64,000 nucleotides of DNA, from NCBI GenBank assembly GCA_038503035.1, contig JAVSML010025157.1, positions 219,462 to 283,461 on the forward strand, written 5' to 3'. The notes beneath the pieces are model-generated. The model did not search any database and had not been told where the DNA came from. It was given only the letters and a program-made list of their open reading frames with translations. Below, in pieces: positions 32,690 through 43,870 of the stretch. Source of the DNA: Crocodylus rhombifer. Taxonomy: Eukaryota > Chordata > Crocodylia > Crocodylidae. Positions within the stretch are counted from its first letter, which is position 1, and every line of letters begins with the position of its first letter. Both the position numbers and the translations under genes were made by a program.

Positions 32690-33950
32690 TTAAAAACTGA
32701 AGAGGTGGTAGAGATAAGGGTAACCTAGGAATAGCCCAAGAACTGAATGAACGCTGCTTGTTTTCAACAGGGTGAAGATTTATTCAAGGGTTCTGGTAGT
32801 GTACCACGTGGTTATGCAGTGGAAGCAAAACTTGCTGTGATGAAAGCAGGAGACAGCAGGTAATTTCCACCCCTAAATATGGAAAGACTTGGCATATGAA
32901 ATACCCCCTCCACACGGGTAAGGATTTTCAACAATTTACAAATATGTGTTAATTTCAAGGTTGTCATCTATGACTGAAGAACAACAAATGTAGTGACCAT
33001 ATTATAAAAGGGAAGGCAGGAAAGAGACCAAAACAATTACAGGCTCAGTAATTTCTCCTCAATAGTATGCAAGGTTTTAAGAGAAGATTTTTGAAGGCAA
33101 GAAGCATCAACAACACTGAGATAAATATAAAGTAGGATAAAATACAACACAGTAGGTGCATCTACACAGGTGCATTTACACATGTGCAGCAACCAAAATT
33201 ACTATGCAGTATGGTCTCTACATGTAAATTTGATACCTTTATTATGCAGGTATCAAATTTACACCCAATTAATTAGTGCACAGTAATGCATGTGTAGATG
33301 CCTTATTGCGCAGTAACACTGAGCGTGTGGACTGATTTGGGACTAACTTTAGTTCCAGGTTAGTCCACACAGTGTTAATGTGCTTTAATACCTGCATGTG
33401 TAGATGCCAGCTTAGTCCCACTTACTATGCAGTAATTTCTTGCACAGTAAATTTAAGCCACTGCAGATGTACATGTAGACATGTCCAGTGTTATCCAAAT
33501 AAGAACATATCAGACCAATTTTATATCATTCTACTACAGGACAACTGATTTCTAAGATGATGGCTGAACCATGGACCTAATTTATCTAGTTATAAGCAGA
33601 TATTGCAATAGAGAACCAATTTTATATGAGGATCTTAGCCTGTTTATCTTGGCAAACTGAAAGTTGGAAGAGGAGAACATGATTCTTCCTTATAAATACA
33701 TATGGGGTGTGGGAGGGTAACTGCTGGTAAAGGGAAGAGTTTGTTTAAGTTAAAGGATGATAGGGGTACAACATCAAATGAGTATAAAGTGCTCATGAAC
33801 AAACATAGACTAGAAATCAGCAGGTTTCTAAATATCAATCCAAGTAGTTCTGGAGTGGGACCTCTGAACACAGTAGTCGGGGCAAGGAACCTAAATTCTA
33901 TATGGACTTTGGCTAGTTAATGGGAAGGATAGTTTGAAAGGATAGGGGTA
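32690..33950 (+). mobile_element. Very degraded CR1/L2-like LINE, plus strand, split by MITE
   Basis: Reverse-transcriptase traces can be read with stops: KGRQERDQNNYRLSNFSSIV near 33010-33065 (NYRPISL site), then after the MITE YQTNFISFYYRTTDF near 33510-33555, and a C-terminal block near 33740-33860 (LFKLKDDRGTTSNEYKVLMN). Clade placement is uncertain. Confidence 0.5.
33153..33488. mobile_element. Hairpin-rich MITE inside LINE
   Basis: The ends TAGGTGCATCTACAC and TACATGTAGACATGTCC are roughly inverted. Inside, GTAAATTTGATACC (33224-33237) pairs perfectly with GGTATCAAATTTAC (33249-33262). A second hairpin (GTGTGGACT...AGTCCACAC) spans about 33319-33372. It interrupts LINE coding text, so it is a later insertion. 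The superfamily is not certain. Confidence 0.55.
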
Positions 33951-34509
33951 TTCCTGGACTTGCTACTTTAAGCATGCAATATGAAACTGAGTGTCTGGTA
34001 GCCACAGGAAAAGCATGAAATATAATTTGGTCACTATGTAGGCTGCTTGCATATGTGGGAGGTGTTGGGTGATATAGAGCTTCCTAAGTTGGCTGATCTT
34101 AAGACCAGAGGTGGAAGGTTACAGAATGTTTCGGGAGGGCAAGACACAGCTTCCAGCTAGGGCAAGGTTGAGCCATGGGGGTGGTAGGTTTGCAATATGC
34201 AGGCTTTCTTAAGAGTTTGGGTTTTACAGGAAACTTGATGGTTGGGCCACTGTCACAGTCCTCACTGGAATAGGTTTCCCTTTTCATTATTTTGCTTCAT
34301 GAATGATTTAAATGCTTAAAATTCTTAATTACATTGTGTTATAAAAACCCTGTTTCAAGATTTATGTGAGTTGCTTGTACAGGTCAAGGAAAATTCCACC
34401 CTCCCTCATTTGACACTGGCTGGGGTATGCCAGTGAAATTCCATCCACTTTTAAAAAATGAAGTGCCTAAGTCCCAAGCAAGGCATACATTATCCTTTTC
34501 CCATTACTG
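33951..34509. other. No gene recognised
   Basis: This is a short unique-looking spacer between two LINE copies. Confidence 0.4.
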
Positions 34510-37500
34510 TTTTTTACTACAGATACTTCAATGAAGGCTTCAGCTTCCATGACCACAGTCTGCTCTTTGGTGAGAGAGGCAGTGAGCTGCTAGGAAGGGA
34601 CAGCCTTCACCTCCCTCCGCTGGGGAGGAGGCTCGTCTCAGCCAGGCTGGCTGACCTGCTCCACTGGGCTTTAAACTAAGGCCATTGGGGGATGCGGGGG
34701 ACTGCTGGCCTGCTGAGCGACCCTTGCAAAGCCAGCAGGCCAAGGCACTTAAGGGAGTCCACCCCCGCCCTGGGATGATCTGTAGGCAAGGCAAGGGCCC
34801 CTAAAAGGACACTTGCATACCTGTACACAAATACCAGGAGCTTGGGGAATAAACAGGAGGAACTTGTCCTCCTGCTTAACACAAATAATCATGATGTCAT
34901 AGGGATAACAGAGACCAGGCGGAACTCCACCCAGGATTGGGCCACAGGTATAGATGGCTATACCCTGTACAGGAGCGATTGAGTGGACAAAAGGGCCGGG
35001 GGTGTAGCTCTCTATGTCAAAGAGAGCTACGAGTCCCTGCAAGCCAACACTGGCACTCAGGGTGGATGACTGGGTTAAAATCAGTGGGGAACATGGCACA
35101 GGGGACACAATGGTGGGAGTCTACTAGAGACCTCCCACCCAGGATCAAGAGCTTGATCAGGAGTTTGCCAGGAAACTGGCTGAGGCCACACACTCCCAGT
35201 GCATGGTTGTCATGGGAAACTTCAACTACCCAGATGTCTCGTGGGAAGAGTGCTCGGCCAAATCCGAACGGTCGAATGCTTCCTCACATGCATGGATGAG
35301 CTCTATCTGACTCAAGAAGTCTAAGGGGCGATGAGAGGTAAAGCACTGCTTAACCTGGTACTGGCAATGGGGGATGACCTAATCAGTGACCATGAGCTGA
35401 TCACCTTCACCATCTGCTGTAAAGCTGGCAGTCAGCAATACAGAAGTCCTTGACTTCAGGAAAGCTGATTTTGACAAGCTCAGGAGGCTTATCAGTGAGG
35501 CCCTAGGGGACCATGGCCCAAAGGGGAGGGGAGTTCAGGATGAGCAGCTGCTCCTCAAGGGAGTGATCCTGGATGCACAAGCTAAGTCTATTCCGTCTCA
35601 GAGAGCAAAAGGGCACAGCAGCCCCCTTGGCTCTGCACAGAACTAGTGGACCTCCTGTGTCTAAAAAGAAAGACCTACAAAAGATGGAGGACTGGATCTA
35701 CCTCCAAGGAGGAATATTCTGCACTGGTCTAGACCTACAGGGAGCGAACCAGGAAAGCCAAGGCTGTGACTGAACTCCAACTAGCTACAAGTATCAAGGA
35801 TAATAAAAAGTCCTTTTTTAGATATGTGGGGAGCCGGAGGAAAAGCAAGGGTAACATTGGATCCCTGCTAAACCAGATGGGACAACTGACAACCAACACC
35901 CAGGAAAAAGCCAACTTGCTAAATGGGTACTTCGCATCGGTTTTTCACCAGTCCCAAGGGACACCCCTACCCATTACGGGACAGGAAGGCATGGGTAAGG
36001 GAGATTCCTTACCCTTCATCAATGCTGACCTTGTGAAGGAACACCTTGAGAGGCTGGACACCTTCAAGTCAGCTGGCCCTGACAGTTTACACCCCAGGGT
36101 ACTCAAGGAGCTGGCGAGCGTCATAGCCCAGCCCCTGGCACGGATCTTCGAGAACTCCTGGCACTCTGGTGAAATGCCTGAAGATTGGAAGAAGGTCAAT
36201 GTGGTGCCTATCTTCAAGAAAGGGAGGAAAGTGGATCTGGCAAACTACAGGCCCATCAGCCTGACCTCTATCCCAGGGTAGGTCTTAGAAAAGATTATCG
36301 AAGAGACCATTCTTAATAGACTGGCCAATGGCAACATCCTGAGGGATATCCAGAACAGTTTTGTTGCAGGTAGGTCTTGCTTGACTAATCTTATTTCCTT
36401 TTACGACCAGGTGACCTATCACCTGGACAAAGGGAGAAGAGATTGATGTCATATATCTTGACTTTAAAAAAGCCTTTGATCTGGTATCCCATGATCACCT
36501 CTTAGCAAAACTGGCTAACTGTAGCTTTGGCTTCACCTTGAGAGGCTGGGGAATTGGCTCTGCAGTAGGACCCAGAGGGTGGTGGTTGACAAGCCAATCG
36601 TTATGGTGCGCTGTGACCAGTGGGGTCCCCCAAGGCTTTGTCCTTGGGCTTATATTATTCAATATTTTCATTAATGATGTGGACACTGGAGTCAAAAGTG
36701 GACGGGCCAAGTTTGCTGACAACACCAAACTTCAGGGTAAAGTGTGCACATCTAAGAACAGGAGGGCGATCCATGCTGACTTTGACAGGTTCAGGAAATG
36801 GGCAGATGAAAACCTGATGGTGTTTAACCCTGAAAAATGCAAGGTTTTCCACCTTGGGAAGAAAACCCCTCAGCATGCTTATAGGCTCAGCAGTGCTATG
36901 TTGCCTAGCACTATGGATGAAAGGGACTTGGGGGGGGGGGGGAGGAGCGCGGAGGTGTCATGATTGACCACAAGATAAACATAATCCTGGGACGTCATTC
37001 TCCCATGTAATTGGCCTCGATGGGGTCGCAGCTGGAGTACTGCATCCAGTTTTGGGCTCCACAATTCAAAAAGGATGTGGAGAAGTTTGAGAGAGTCCAG
37101 AGGAGAGTCACAAGCATGATCAGAGGTCAGGAAAACAGATCTTATGATGACAGGCTGAGAGCCATGGGACTCTTCAGCCTGGAAAGGCGCAGGCTCAGGG
37201 GTGATCTGATGGCTGCCTGTAAGTTTATAAGGGGTGCTCACCAGGATCTGGGGGAACATCTGTTCACCAGAGCGCCCCAAAGGATGACACGTTTGAATGG
37301 TTACAAACTCCTCCAGGACCATTTCAGGCTGGACATAAGGAAGAACGTCTTTACTGTCCGAGCCCCCAAGGTCTGGAATAGATTGCTGCCGGAGGTGGTT
37401 CAAGCACCTACTTTGAACGCCTTCAAGAAAAATTTGGATGTTTATCTTGCTGGGATCCTATGACCCTGTTGACTTCCTGCCCCTGGGGCAGAGGGCTGGA

Positions 37501-37553
37501 CTCAAAGATCTTCTGAGGTCCCTTCCAGCCCTACAGTCTATGAAATCTATGAA
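34510..37553 (+). mobile_element. CR1 LINE, plus strand, 5'-truncated within ORF1, decayed
   Basis: It opens in the ORF1 C-terminus (FSFHDHSLLFGERGSELLGR, then SLHLPPLGRRLVSARLADLL and a stop at about 34679). ORF2 endonuclease remnants follow near 34800-35340, then linker and reverse transcriptase in several frames (35766-36281, 36538-36963) and the C-terminus at 37011-37463. The tail TCTATGAAATCTATGAA ends at 37553. Frameshifts, stops and a 13-base G run near 36930 make it inactive. Same family as 24656 and 37643. Confidence 0.9.
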
Positions 37554-37733
37554 CTAGTGCATTCAAAGTGTTCAGGCTTCAAATGCTACCCATCTCGTGA
37601 TGGCTCTATCCCCCTCAAAGAAAATCATAGTAGTTGCCTGTCTTCATAGATTTCATAGACATCAGGGCTGGAAGGGACCTCAGGAGATCATCGAGTCCAG
37701 CCCCCTGCCCAAAGGGCAGGAAGTCAGCTGGGG

Positions 37734-40521
37734 TCATAGGATCCCAGCAAGATAAGCATCCAATTTACTCTTGAAGGTGTTCAATGTAGGTGCTTGAACC
37801 ACCTCCGCTGGCAGACTGTTCCAGACCCTGGGGGCTCGGACAGTAAAGAAATTCTTCCTTATGTCCAGCCTGAAACGGTCTTGCAGGAGTTTGTGACCGT
37901 TCGACTTTGTCATCCCTACGGGCGCTCTGGTGAACAAACGTTCCCCCAGATCCTGGTGGTCACCCCTGATAAACTTATAGGTGGCCATCAGATCACCCCT
38001 GAGCCTGTGCTTTTCCAGGCTAAAGAGTCCCAAGTCTCTCAGCCTGTCATCGTAAGATCTGTTTTCCTGACCTCTGATCATGTGCGTGGCTCTCCTCTGG
38101 ACTCTCTCAAGCTTCTCCACATCCTTTTTGAATTGTGGAGCCCAAAACTGGACGCAGTACTCCAGCTGCGGCCTCACCAAGGCCGAGTACAAGGGGAGAA
38201 TGACGTCCCGGGATTTGCTTGAGAAGCATCTATGGATGCAAGCCAGAGTTTTGGTCGCTTTACTAGCTGCAGCATCGCATTGGAGGCTCATGTTCATCTT
38301 GTGGTCAATGATGACCCCCAAGTCTCTGTCTTCTGTAGTGCTATCCAACGTAGCACTGCCGAGCCTATAAGGATGCTGCCGGTTTTTCCTCCCAAGGTGG
38401 AGAACCTTGCATTTTTCGGTGTTAAACACCATCGGGTTCTTGTCCGCCCATTTGCTGAGCTTGTCCAGGTCAGCCTGGATCACCCGCCTATCTTCTGGCA
38501 TGGATGCTTTGCCCCAAAGTTTGGTGTCATCGGCGAACTTGGCCAGTGCACTCCTGACTCCAATGTCCACATCGTTAATGAAGACGTTGAACAGTATGGG
38601 CCCAAGGTCAGAGCCTTGAGGGACCCCACTGGTCACAGGGCACCACGATGAGTGACTGCCATCGATTACAACCCTCTGGGTCCGACCACAGAGCCAATTT
38701 CCCAGCCAGCGGATCGTGGTGGAGCCAAGGCCACAACTGGGCAGTTTGGCCAAGAGGTGATCGTGGGATACCAGATCAAAGGCTTTTTTGAAGTCAAGAT
38801 ATAGGACATCAATCTCTTCTCCCTTGTCCAGGTGATAGGTCGCCTGGTCATAGAAGGAAATGAGATTGGTCAAACAAGACCTACCCGCAACAAACACGTG
38901 CTGGCTATCCCTTAGGATGTTAGCCTGGGCCAGTCCATCAAGGATGGCCTCCTTAATAAACTTTTCTAAGATCTTCCCCAGGATAGAAGTCAGGCTAATG
39001 GGCCTGTAGTTAGCCGGATCCGCTCTCCTCCCTTTCTTGAAGATTGGCACCACATTGGCCTTCTTCCAGTCTTCGGGCACTACACCAGAGCGCCAGGAGT
39101 TTTCAAAGATCCGTGCCAGGGGCTGGGCTATGACGCTCGCCAGCTCCTCGAGTACCCTGGGGTGCAGATTGTCAGGGCTGGCTGACTTGAAGGTATCCAG
39201 CTGCTCAAGGTGTTCCTTCACGAGGTCAGCATTTATGGAGGGTAGGGGATCCCCATCACCCGGATCTCCCTGTCCCATAGCAGGCATGGGTGTCCCATGG
39301 GACTGATGAAAGACTGATGCAAAGTACCTATTTAATAGGTTGGCTTTTTCCTGGGCGTCAGTTGTCAGTTGCCCCATTTGATTTAGCAGGGGTCCAACAT
39401 TGCCCTTGCTTTTCCTCCGGCTCCCCACATATCTGAAAAAGGACTTTTTGTTGTCCTTGATGCCTGAAGCTAGTTGGAGTTCAGTTGCAGCCTTGACTTT
39501 CCTGGTTTGCTCCCTGCAGGACCGGACCAGCGCAGAATAATCCTCCTTGGAGGTGAATCCCGTCCTTCATCCTTTGTAGGCTTTCCTTTTTAGCCGCAGG
39601 AGATCAGCTAGGTCCCTGGAGAGCCAGGGGGGCTGCTGTGTCTTCTTGCTGCCTTTCCTCCATGTTGGAATAGATTTAGCTTGTGCATTGAGGATCGCTT
39701 CCTTGAGAAGCAACCACTCTTCTTGAACTCCCATCTCCCTGGGGTCATGGTCCCCGAGGGCCTGACCGACTAGCCTCTTGAGCTTGTCAAAGTCGGCTTT
39801 TCTGAAGTCAAGGACTTCTGTGTTGCTGACTGACTTGCCAGCTTTACAGCGGATGGTGAAGGTGATCAGCTCGTGGTCGCTGTCACCCACCTTCCCATCG
39901 ATCACTAGGTTGCCGATTAGGTCGTCCCCCGTAGCCAGTACCAGGTCAAGCAGCGCTTTGCCTCTCGTTGGCCCATAGACTTCTTGAGTCAGGTAGAGGT
40001 CATCCACGCACAAGAGAAAGCTTTGCGACCGCTCGGATTTTGCTGAGTGATCTTCCCATGAGATGTCTGGGTAATTGAAGTCACCCATGACAACCAAGGT
40101 CCTGGAGCAAGCGGCCTCAGTCAGTTCCCGGGCGAACTCCTGGTCAAGCTCAGGACTTTGAGTGGGAGGTCTGTAGTAGACTCCCACCGTTGTGTCCCCT
40201 GTGCCGTTTTTCCCACAAATTTTTACCCAGAGGGTATCCATGCCAGTCACCAACATCAGCTTGCAGGGACATGTAGCTTTCCTTCACATAGAGAGCTACA
40301 CCCCCGCCCCTTTTGTCAACACCATCCCTCCTGTACAGGGTATAGCCCTCTATACCCGTGGTCCAGTCATGGGTGGAGTCCCACCAGGTCTCCGTTATCC
40401 CAATGACGTCATAATTCTTTGCACTGAGCAGGAGGACAAGCTCCTCCTGCTTGTTACCCAGGCTCCTGGCATTAATGTACAGGCAGGCAAGTGTGCCCTT
40501 AGGGGCTCTTGCCTTGCCCAC
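37734..40521 (-). pseudogene. CR1 ORF2: endonuclease and reverse transcriptase, lightly broken
   Basis: This is the LINE replication protein. Reading leftward, the endonuclease begins with LACLYINARSLGNKQEEL and GITETWWDSTHDW (frame ending near 40150), shifts frame near 40256, and continues with VGVYYRPPTQSPE, MGDFNYPDISWE and SDHELITF. At 39567-39569 a TGA replaces the Trp codon seen in the sister copy at 24665. The frame then continues through KSFFRYVGSRRKSKG, NYRPISLTS, LYLDFKKAFD and FADD to the normal end GIL at 37734; the last 564 residues (37734-39428) are uninterrupted. One frameshift and one nonsense are the evident lesions, so the copy is fairly young. Confidence 0.85.
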
Positions 40522-40638
40522 AGATTGTGCCAGGGCTGGGGCAGGGGTGGGCTCCCTTAAGTGCCTTGGTCTGCTGGCTTTGCAAGGGTCGCTCAGCGGC
40601 CAGCAGTGGCAGTAGTCCCCCCCCCTCCCCCAGCGGGC

Positions 40639-41552
40639 TTAGTTTAAAGCCTGGTGGAGCAGGTCAGCCAGCCTGGCTGAGAAGAGCCTCCTCCCCAGGG
40701 GAGAGAGGTGGAGGCCATCTCTTCCCAGCAGCTCGCTGCCTCTCTGTCCAAAGAGCGGGCTGTGGTCATGGAAGCCAAAGCCTTCCTGATGACACCAGCT
40801 CCGCAGTCTTTGGTTCACTGCGTGGATCCTCCTCTCCCTCCTCCGCCCATAGCCCGAGACTGGGAGGATGGACGAACACACCACCTGAGCTCCGAGACCC
40901 CTAAGCCCCGCTCCCAACTCCCTGTAGCGCCTCATGACCTGGCTGGGGGTGCTCCGAGCCGTGTCATTGGTGCCCACGTGAATAAGGAGCATGGGGTAGT
41001 GGTCTGTGGGCCGGAGGAGCTGCGGTATCCTCTCCGCAATGTCTCAGATGTGGGCCCCCGGGAAGCAGCAGACTTCCCGGGCTAAGGGGTCGGGGCGGCA
41101 GATTGCCCCCTCAGTGCCCCGCAGGATGGAGTCTCCCACAACAAACACCTTTCGTTTGGACTTGGGGAGATTGGGGGCAGTAGCTGCGTTTGAGCCTGGG
41201 TTGCCTGCAGGAGCTGGCAACTGAGCAGGCTCTGCCAGGGCTGCAAGAGGTGCGACCCTGTTGCTAAGGTCCGGCAAGGGAGGGGCCTTGTGCAGTGGGC
41301 CTTGGGGCCCTTGACCACCTTGGTCCGTGCCCCTGACTGGGCAGAGCGGGAGGTCCCAGAGTCCTCCTTAGTCATGGAGGGAGACAGTGCTCTCCCCTGC
41401 GGCTCCCAGGGGAGAAGGGCCTGGCAGGAGGAGTCTATCTCCTGGCCGCAGTCCCTGATGGCATGCAGTCTCTGGATTGTGGCCTGGAGCTCCTCCAGCT
41501 GGCACACCAGAGACCCCAGTAGGGAGCAGACCCCGCAAGGGGAGGTGGCCAT
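40639..41552 (-). pseudogene. CR1 ORF1 with SGNH-esterase domain, broken
   Basis: ORF1 proteins bind LINE RNA; in CR1 they carry a GDSL/SGNH esterase. The likely start is ATG at 41550-41552 (MATSPCGVCSLLG), followed by a helix that could coil (LVCQLEELQATIQRLHAI). A frame change lies near 41280-41320. Then come KRKVFVVGDSILRGTEG (the GDS nucleophile block), a TGA at 41044-41046 after FPGAHI where a CGA Arg codon is likely ancestral, HVGTNDTARS (the GTND block) and GRDGLHLSPLGRRL (the D..H block with catalytic Asp and His). It ends at 40639. All three esterase blocks survive. Confidence 0.8.
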
Positions 41553-41985
41553 GCTCCCGGGCCCCAGAGCCTGAAAAAGGGACAGGCAGCCCCGCAGCCA
41601 AGAGCCAGGGGCTCCGTCTGCGTGGAGCCCGGAACCATGGGCTCCGTCTGGGTGGCCGTCCCTGAGGTGCCCAATGGGGGGGGCTGCAGAGCCCTCGGGG
41701 ACCCTCAGGGTGCGGTGCGTGCCCATCCGTGTCATGCCTCTGGTAGGCTGGCTACGGCTGGGGCTGACTACTCTGGGGGGTCACAGGCAGGGTCTCGTGC
41801 CCTCCCACGCCCTCCCCTCCGCGAACTCCATGCTAACTTGGGCGCCTGTTTACGCAGCCTGTTCGCGCGGCTCCCTGGGGGGCTGGGCCAAGTAGGGTCC
41901 TGGGCGGGGGCTTGACCCGGCCCGGCACCAGGCAGCGGCCTCCTCCCAGGGAGCGAGGAGTTAACCCCTTCCCACCTTGTCTTGT
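41553..41985 (-). promoter_or_regulatory. CpG-rich 5' leader of the CR1
   Basis: GC-rich sequence with many CG dinucleotides lies upstream of ORF1 on the minus strand and ends near 41985, where AT-rich DNA begins. CR1 promoters are internal to the 5' UTR, so this is the probable promoter region; no specific binding site is claimed. Confidence 0.45.
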
Positions 41986-43364
41986 CTTAGAAAAAAACAT
42001 ATGCTCCATCTCCTGGTTGTTTTCCAGTGAGGGAAATGGGGGACATATAGGGCAGCCTGGGAGGCATTTTGGATCTGTAAGATCAGGGATCAACCTCCTG
42101 AGATGGGACCTTCTACCAGGAAGTCTCAGTCTGTTAGTACTATCAGCCAAGATGTGGCTCCTAAGCCTGGTATCAGAAGCACTGGGTCAGCACCAGTGAG
42201 CTGAAAGTTATGGCTCTTGAACATTACCTAAGTACTGACAGCTGCACTGGCACCAAAGGCTGGTATTGCACCAAGGTAAGGTTGATCACAGCACTGGATT
42301 GAAAATAGTTCCCTGCACTGCACTGATTTTTCCTTCTTACAGAATGGGAAGGTTGGGAGGCTGGAGCAGAGCTATTTATCTTCACACTCATCCCAAGAAC
42401 TGAGCACGCACTTCCTACTGCAGGGGCAAGTGCTGGACCTGGAGTACACTGGCCCCTATTTAACACTGGAAATTGCATGGCTGACACTGGCCACTGAGAT
42501 ACTTACCAGTGGAAAGTACCTCTTCCCCAGTATCGTCCATCGTAAAAGCAAGCTCCATCCAAGACAGACTTCAAGAACCATGGTTGCTAGTGACCTCACC
42601 AAGGAAACCAAGAACATACCTAGAAGTCCACTGTGTCACACTGCACCTTTTGCCCTCATCAAAATGGGGACCTACACTCTATCACCCACCAAATAAGGAG
42701 AGAGTTCATTCTAACATTCACTGTTATCTGGCTGGCGAACTTTCCAACAGAGCTATATTGAACTTAGTGGGGAACACGTCTATCTCTTAGCAGATCATTA
42801 TGAAGAGGTAGAACAGTTCCTAACTTTCACTGGTCCGTGGATAACATTACTGAGTAAATAGTGCACTGCTGCAACATCATATTTGGTACTTTCTATGGCT
42901 GTAAACATCAGAGGATCTTGAAGACAATATATTATCTTTTAGTCATGAAATGACTGATGCAAAAGGTCTCTTTCTCCTGCAGTGTTGCTTTCAGCACTTG
43001 CCACAGAAACAGTTAAGGATGGAAAGGCAAAAACAAATAGATGAAGAACACACAGGTCCTCTCATCTCTTCTCAAAGACCTGTTGTCTCTGGCTCCAGTA
43101 CAAACCCTGGTTCGTTTAAAAAACATTTTAGAGCTGCCATATTGAATTAGTAATACATGGGAAGCTAGGGAACTTGGTGGTCAAAGAAAAGGGCCATGAA
43201 TTTTTTTTGATCTCCTCCTTGGATCTCTGGGCTTTATACTCGAGGGGAAAACAAAAAATGGCTGTGTCCAGAGAGAAGGGCTGTAAAAAAAACCAAAAAA
43301 AACCAAAAACCCCAAACCTCTTTTGTAGGAATGCTTATTCCTCTGCTTTATTCCAAGACACCTT
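41986..43364. other. No gene recognised
   Basis: This is intergenic DNA with short frames lacking domains. An A-rich run with AACC units lies near 43286-43317. Confidence 0.45.
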
Positions 43365-43470
43365 GCTGGGGGTCATTTGACCCCAGTACTCTTTCCTGCC
43401 ATGGCAGGGGGTCGGACTAGATGATCTACTCAGGTCCCTTCTGACCCTAGAAACTATGAAATTATGAAAG
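43365..43470 (+). mobile_element. CR1 3' tail fragment, plus strand
   Basis: GGGGGTCATTTGACCCCAGT, then GGGGGTCGGACTAGATGATC and GGTCCCTTCTGACCCTAGAA, is the plus-strand form of the tails at 10100 and 12349. Only about 105 bp remain. Confidence 0.65.
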
Positions 43471-43544
43471 ATCATGAAGCGGGTCCCTCAGGGAAATCAC
43501 AGTGAATCACCTAGAGGAGAACAAGGTATTCGGCAGGGATCCTA

Positions 43545-43870
43545 GTTTTCTCCAGGGGAAAAGAAGCAAAAAATCATTAAAAAAACTCCACAGAAATCTG
43601 TGTTTTTCTGTGACCAACCAAAAGCATAGCAACATTCTGCAGCAAGTGGCACCATTTCTAGTCTCTTTTATTTTCACCATGGTTTTTGCCTCTTGGTCAA
43701 TTGGTGGCGGTGGTGGCAGCAGTGGGCAGCCAGAGAAGATGGGCAAAAACACATGGCAAAAATGAGAGAGAACAGAAATGGCACTGCTTGCTGCAGGATG
43801 CTGCCATGCTTTTGGTAGGTTGCAGAAAAATGCAGATTCCACATTTTCCCATGGCAATTCCTGGTGATCA
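43545..43870. mobile_element. Palindromic (fold-back) MITE
   Basis: The arm 43593-43690 and the reverse complement of 43741-43840 align over about 98 bp, including ACCAAAAGCAT, TGCAGCAAG and CCATTTCT blocks; the loop of about 50 bp contains GGCGGTGGTGGCAGCAG. Weaker similarity extends outward to about 43545 and 43870. The AATCTG-TTTTTCTG pattern recalls mariner-type elements of reptiles and birds. No frame of its own. Confidence 0.7.

Larger units (their letters stand above)
37643..41985 (-). mobile_element. Near full-length CR1 LINE, minus strand
   Basis: The 3' tail (reverse of GTCTATGAAATCTATGAA) lies at 37643-37660. Moving right come ORF2 (37734 to about 40521), ORF1 (40639-41552) and a CpG-rich leader to about 41985. 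At about 4.3 kb it is close to the length of a complete CR1. It faces the plus-strand copy at 34510-37553 tail to tail across 89 bp. Confidence 0.9.

Noticed and set aside
32772..32862. Exon-like segment with CAG acceptor, open frame GEDLFKGSGSVPRGYAVEAK and a GTAATT donor
   Set aside because: Flanking sequence continues as degraded LINE reverse-transcriptase text on the same strand, so the segment is more simply part of that LINE.
40509..41085. Plus-strand frames of 131 and 125 codons
   Set aside because: They are antisense to CR1 ORF1, whose esterase motifs read correctly on the minus strand.
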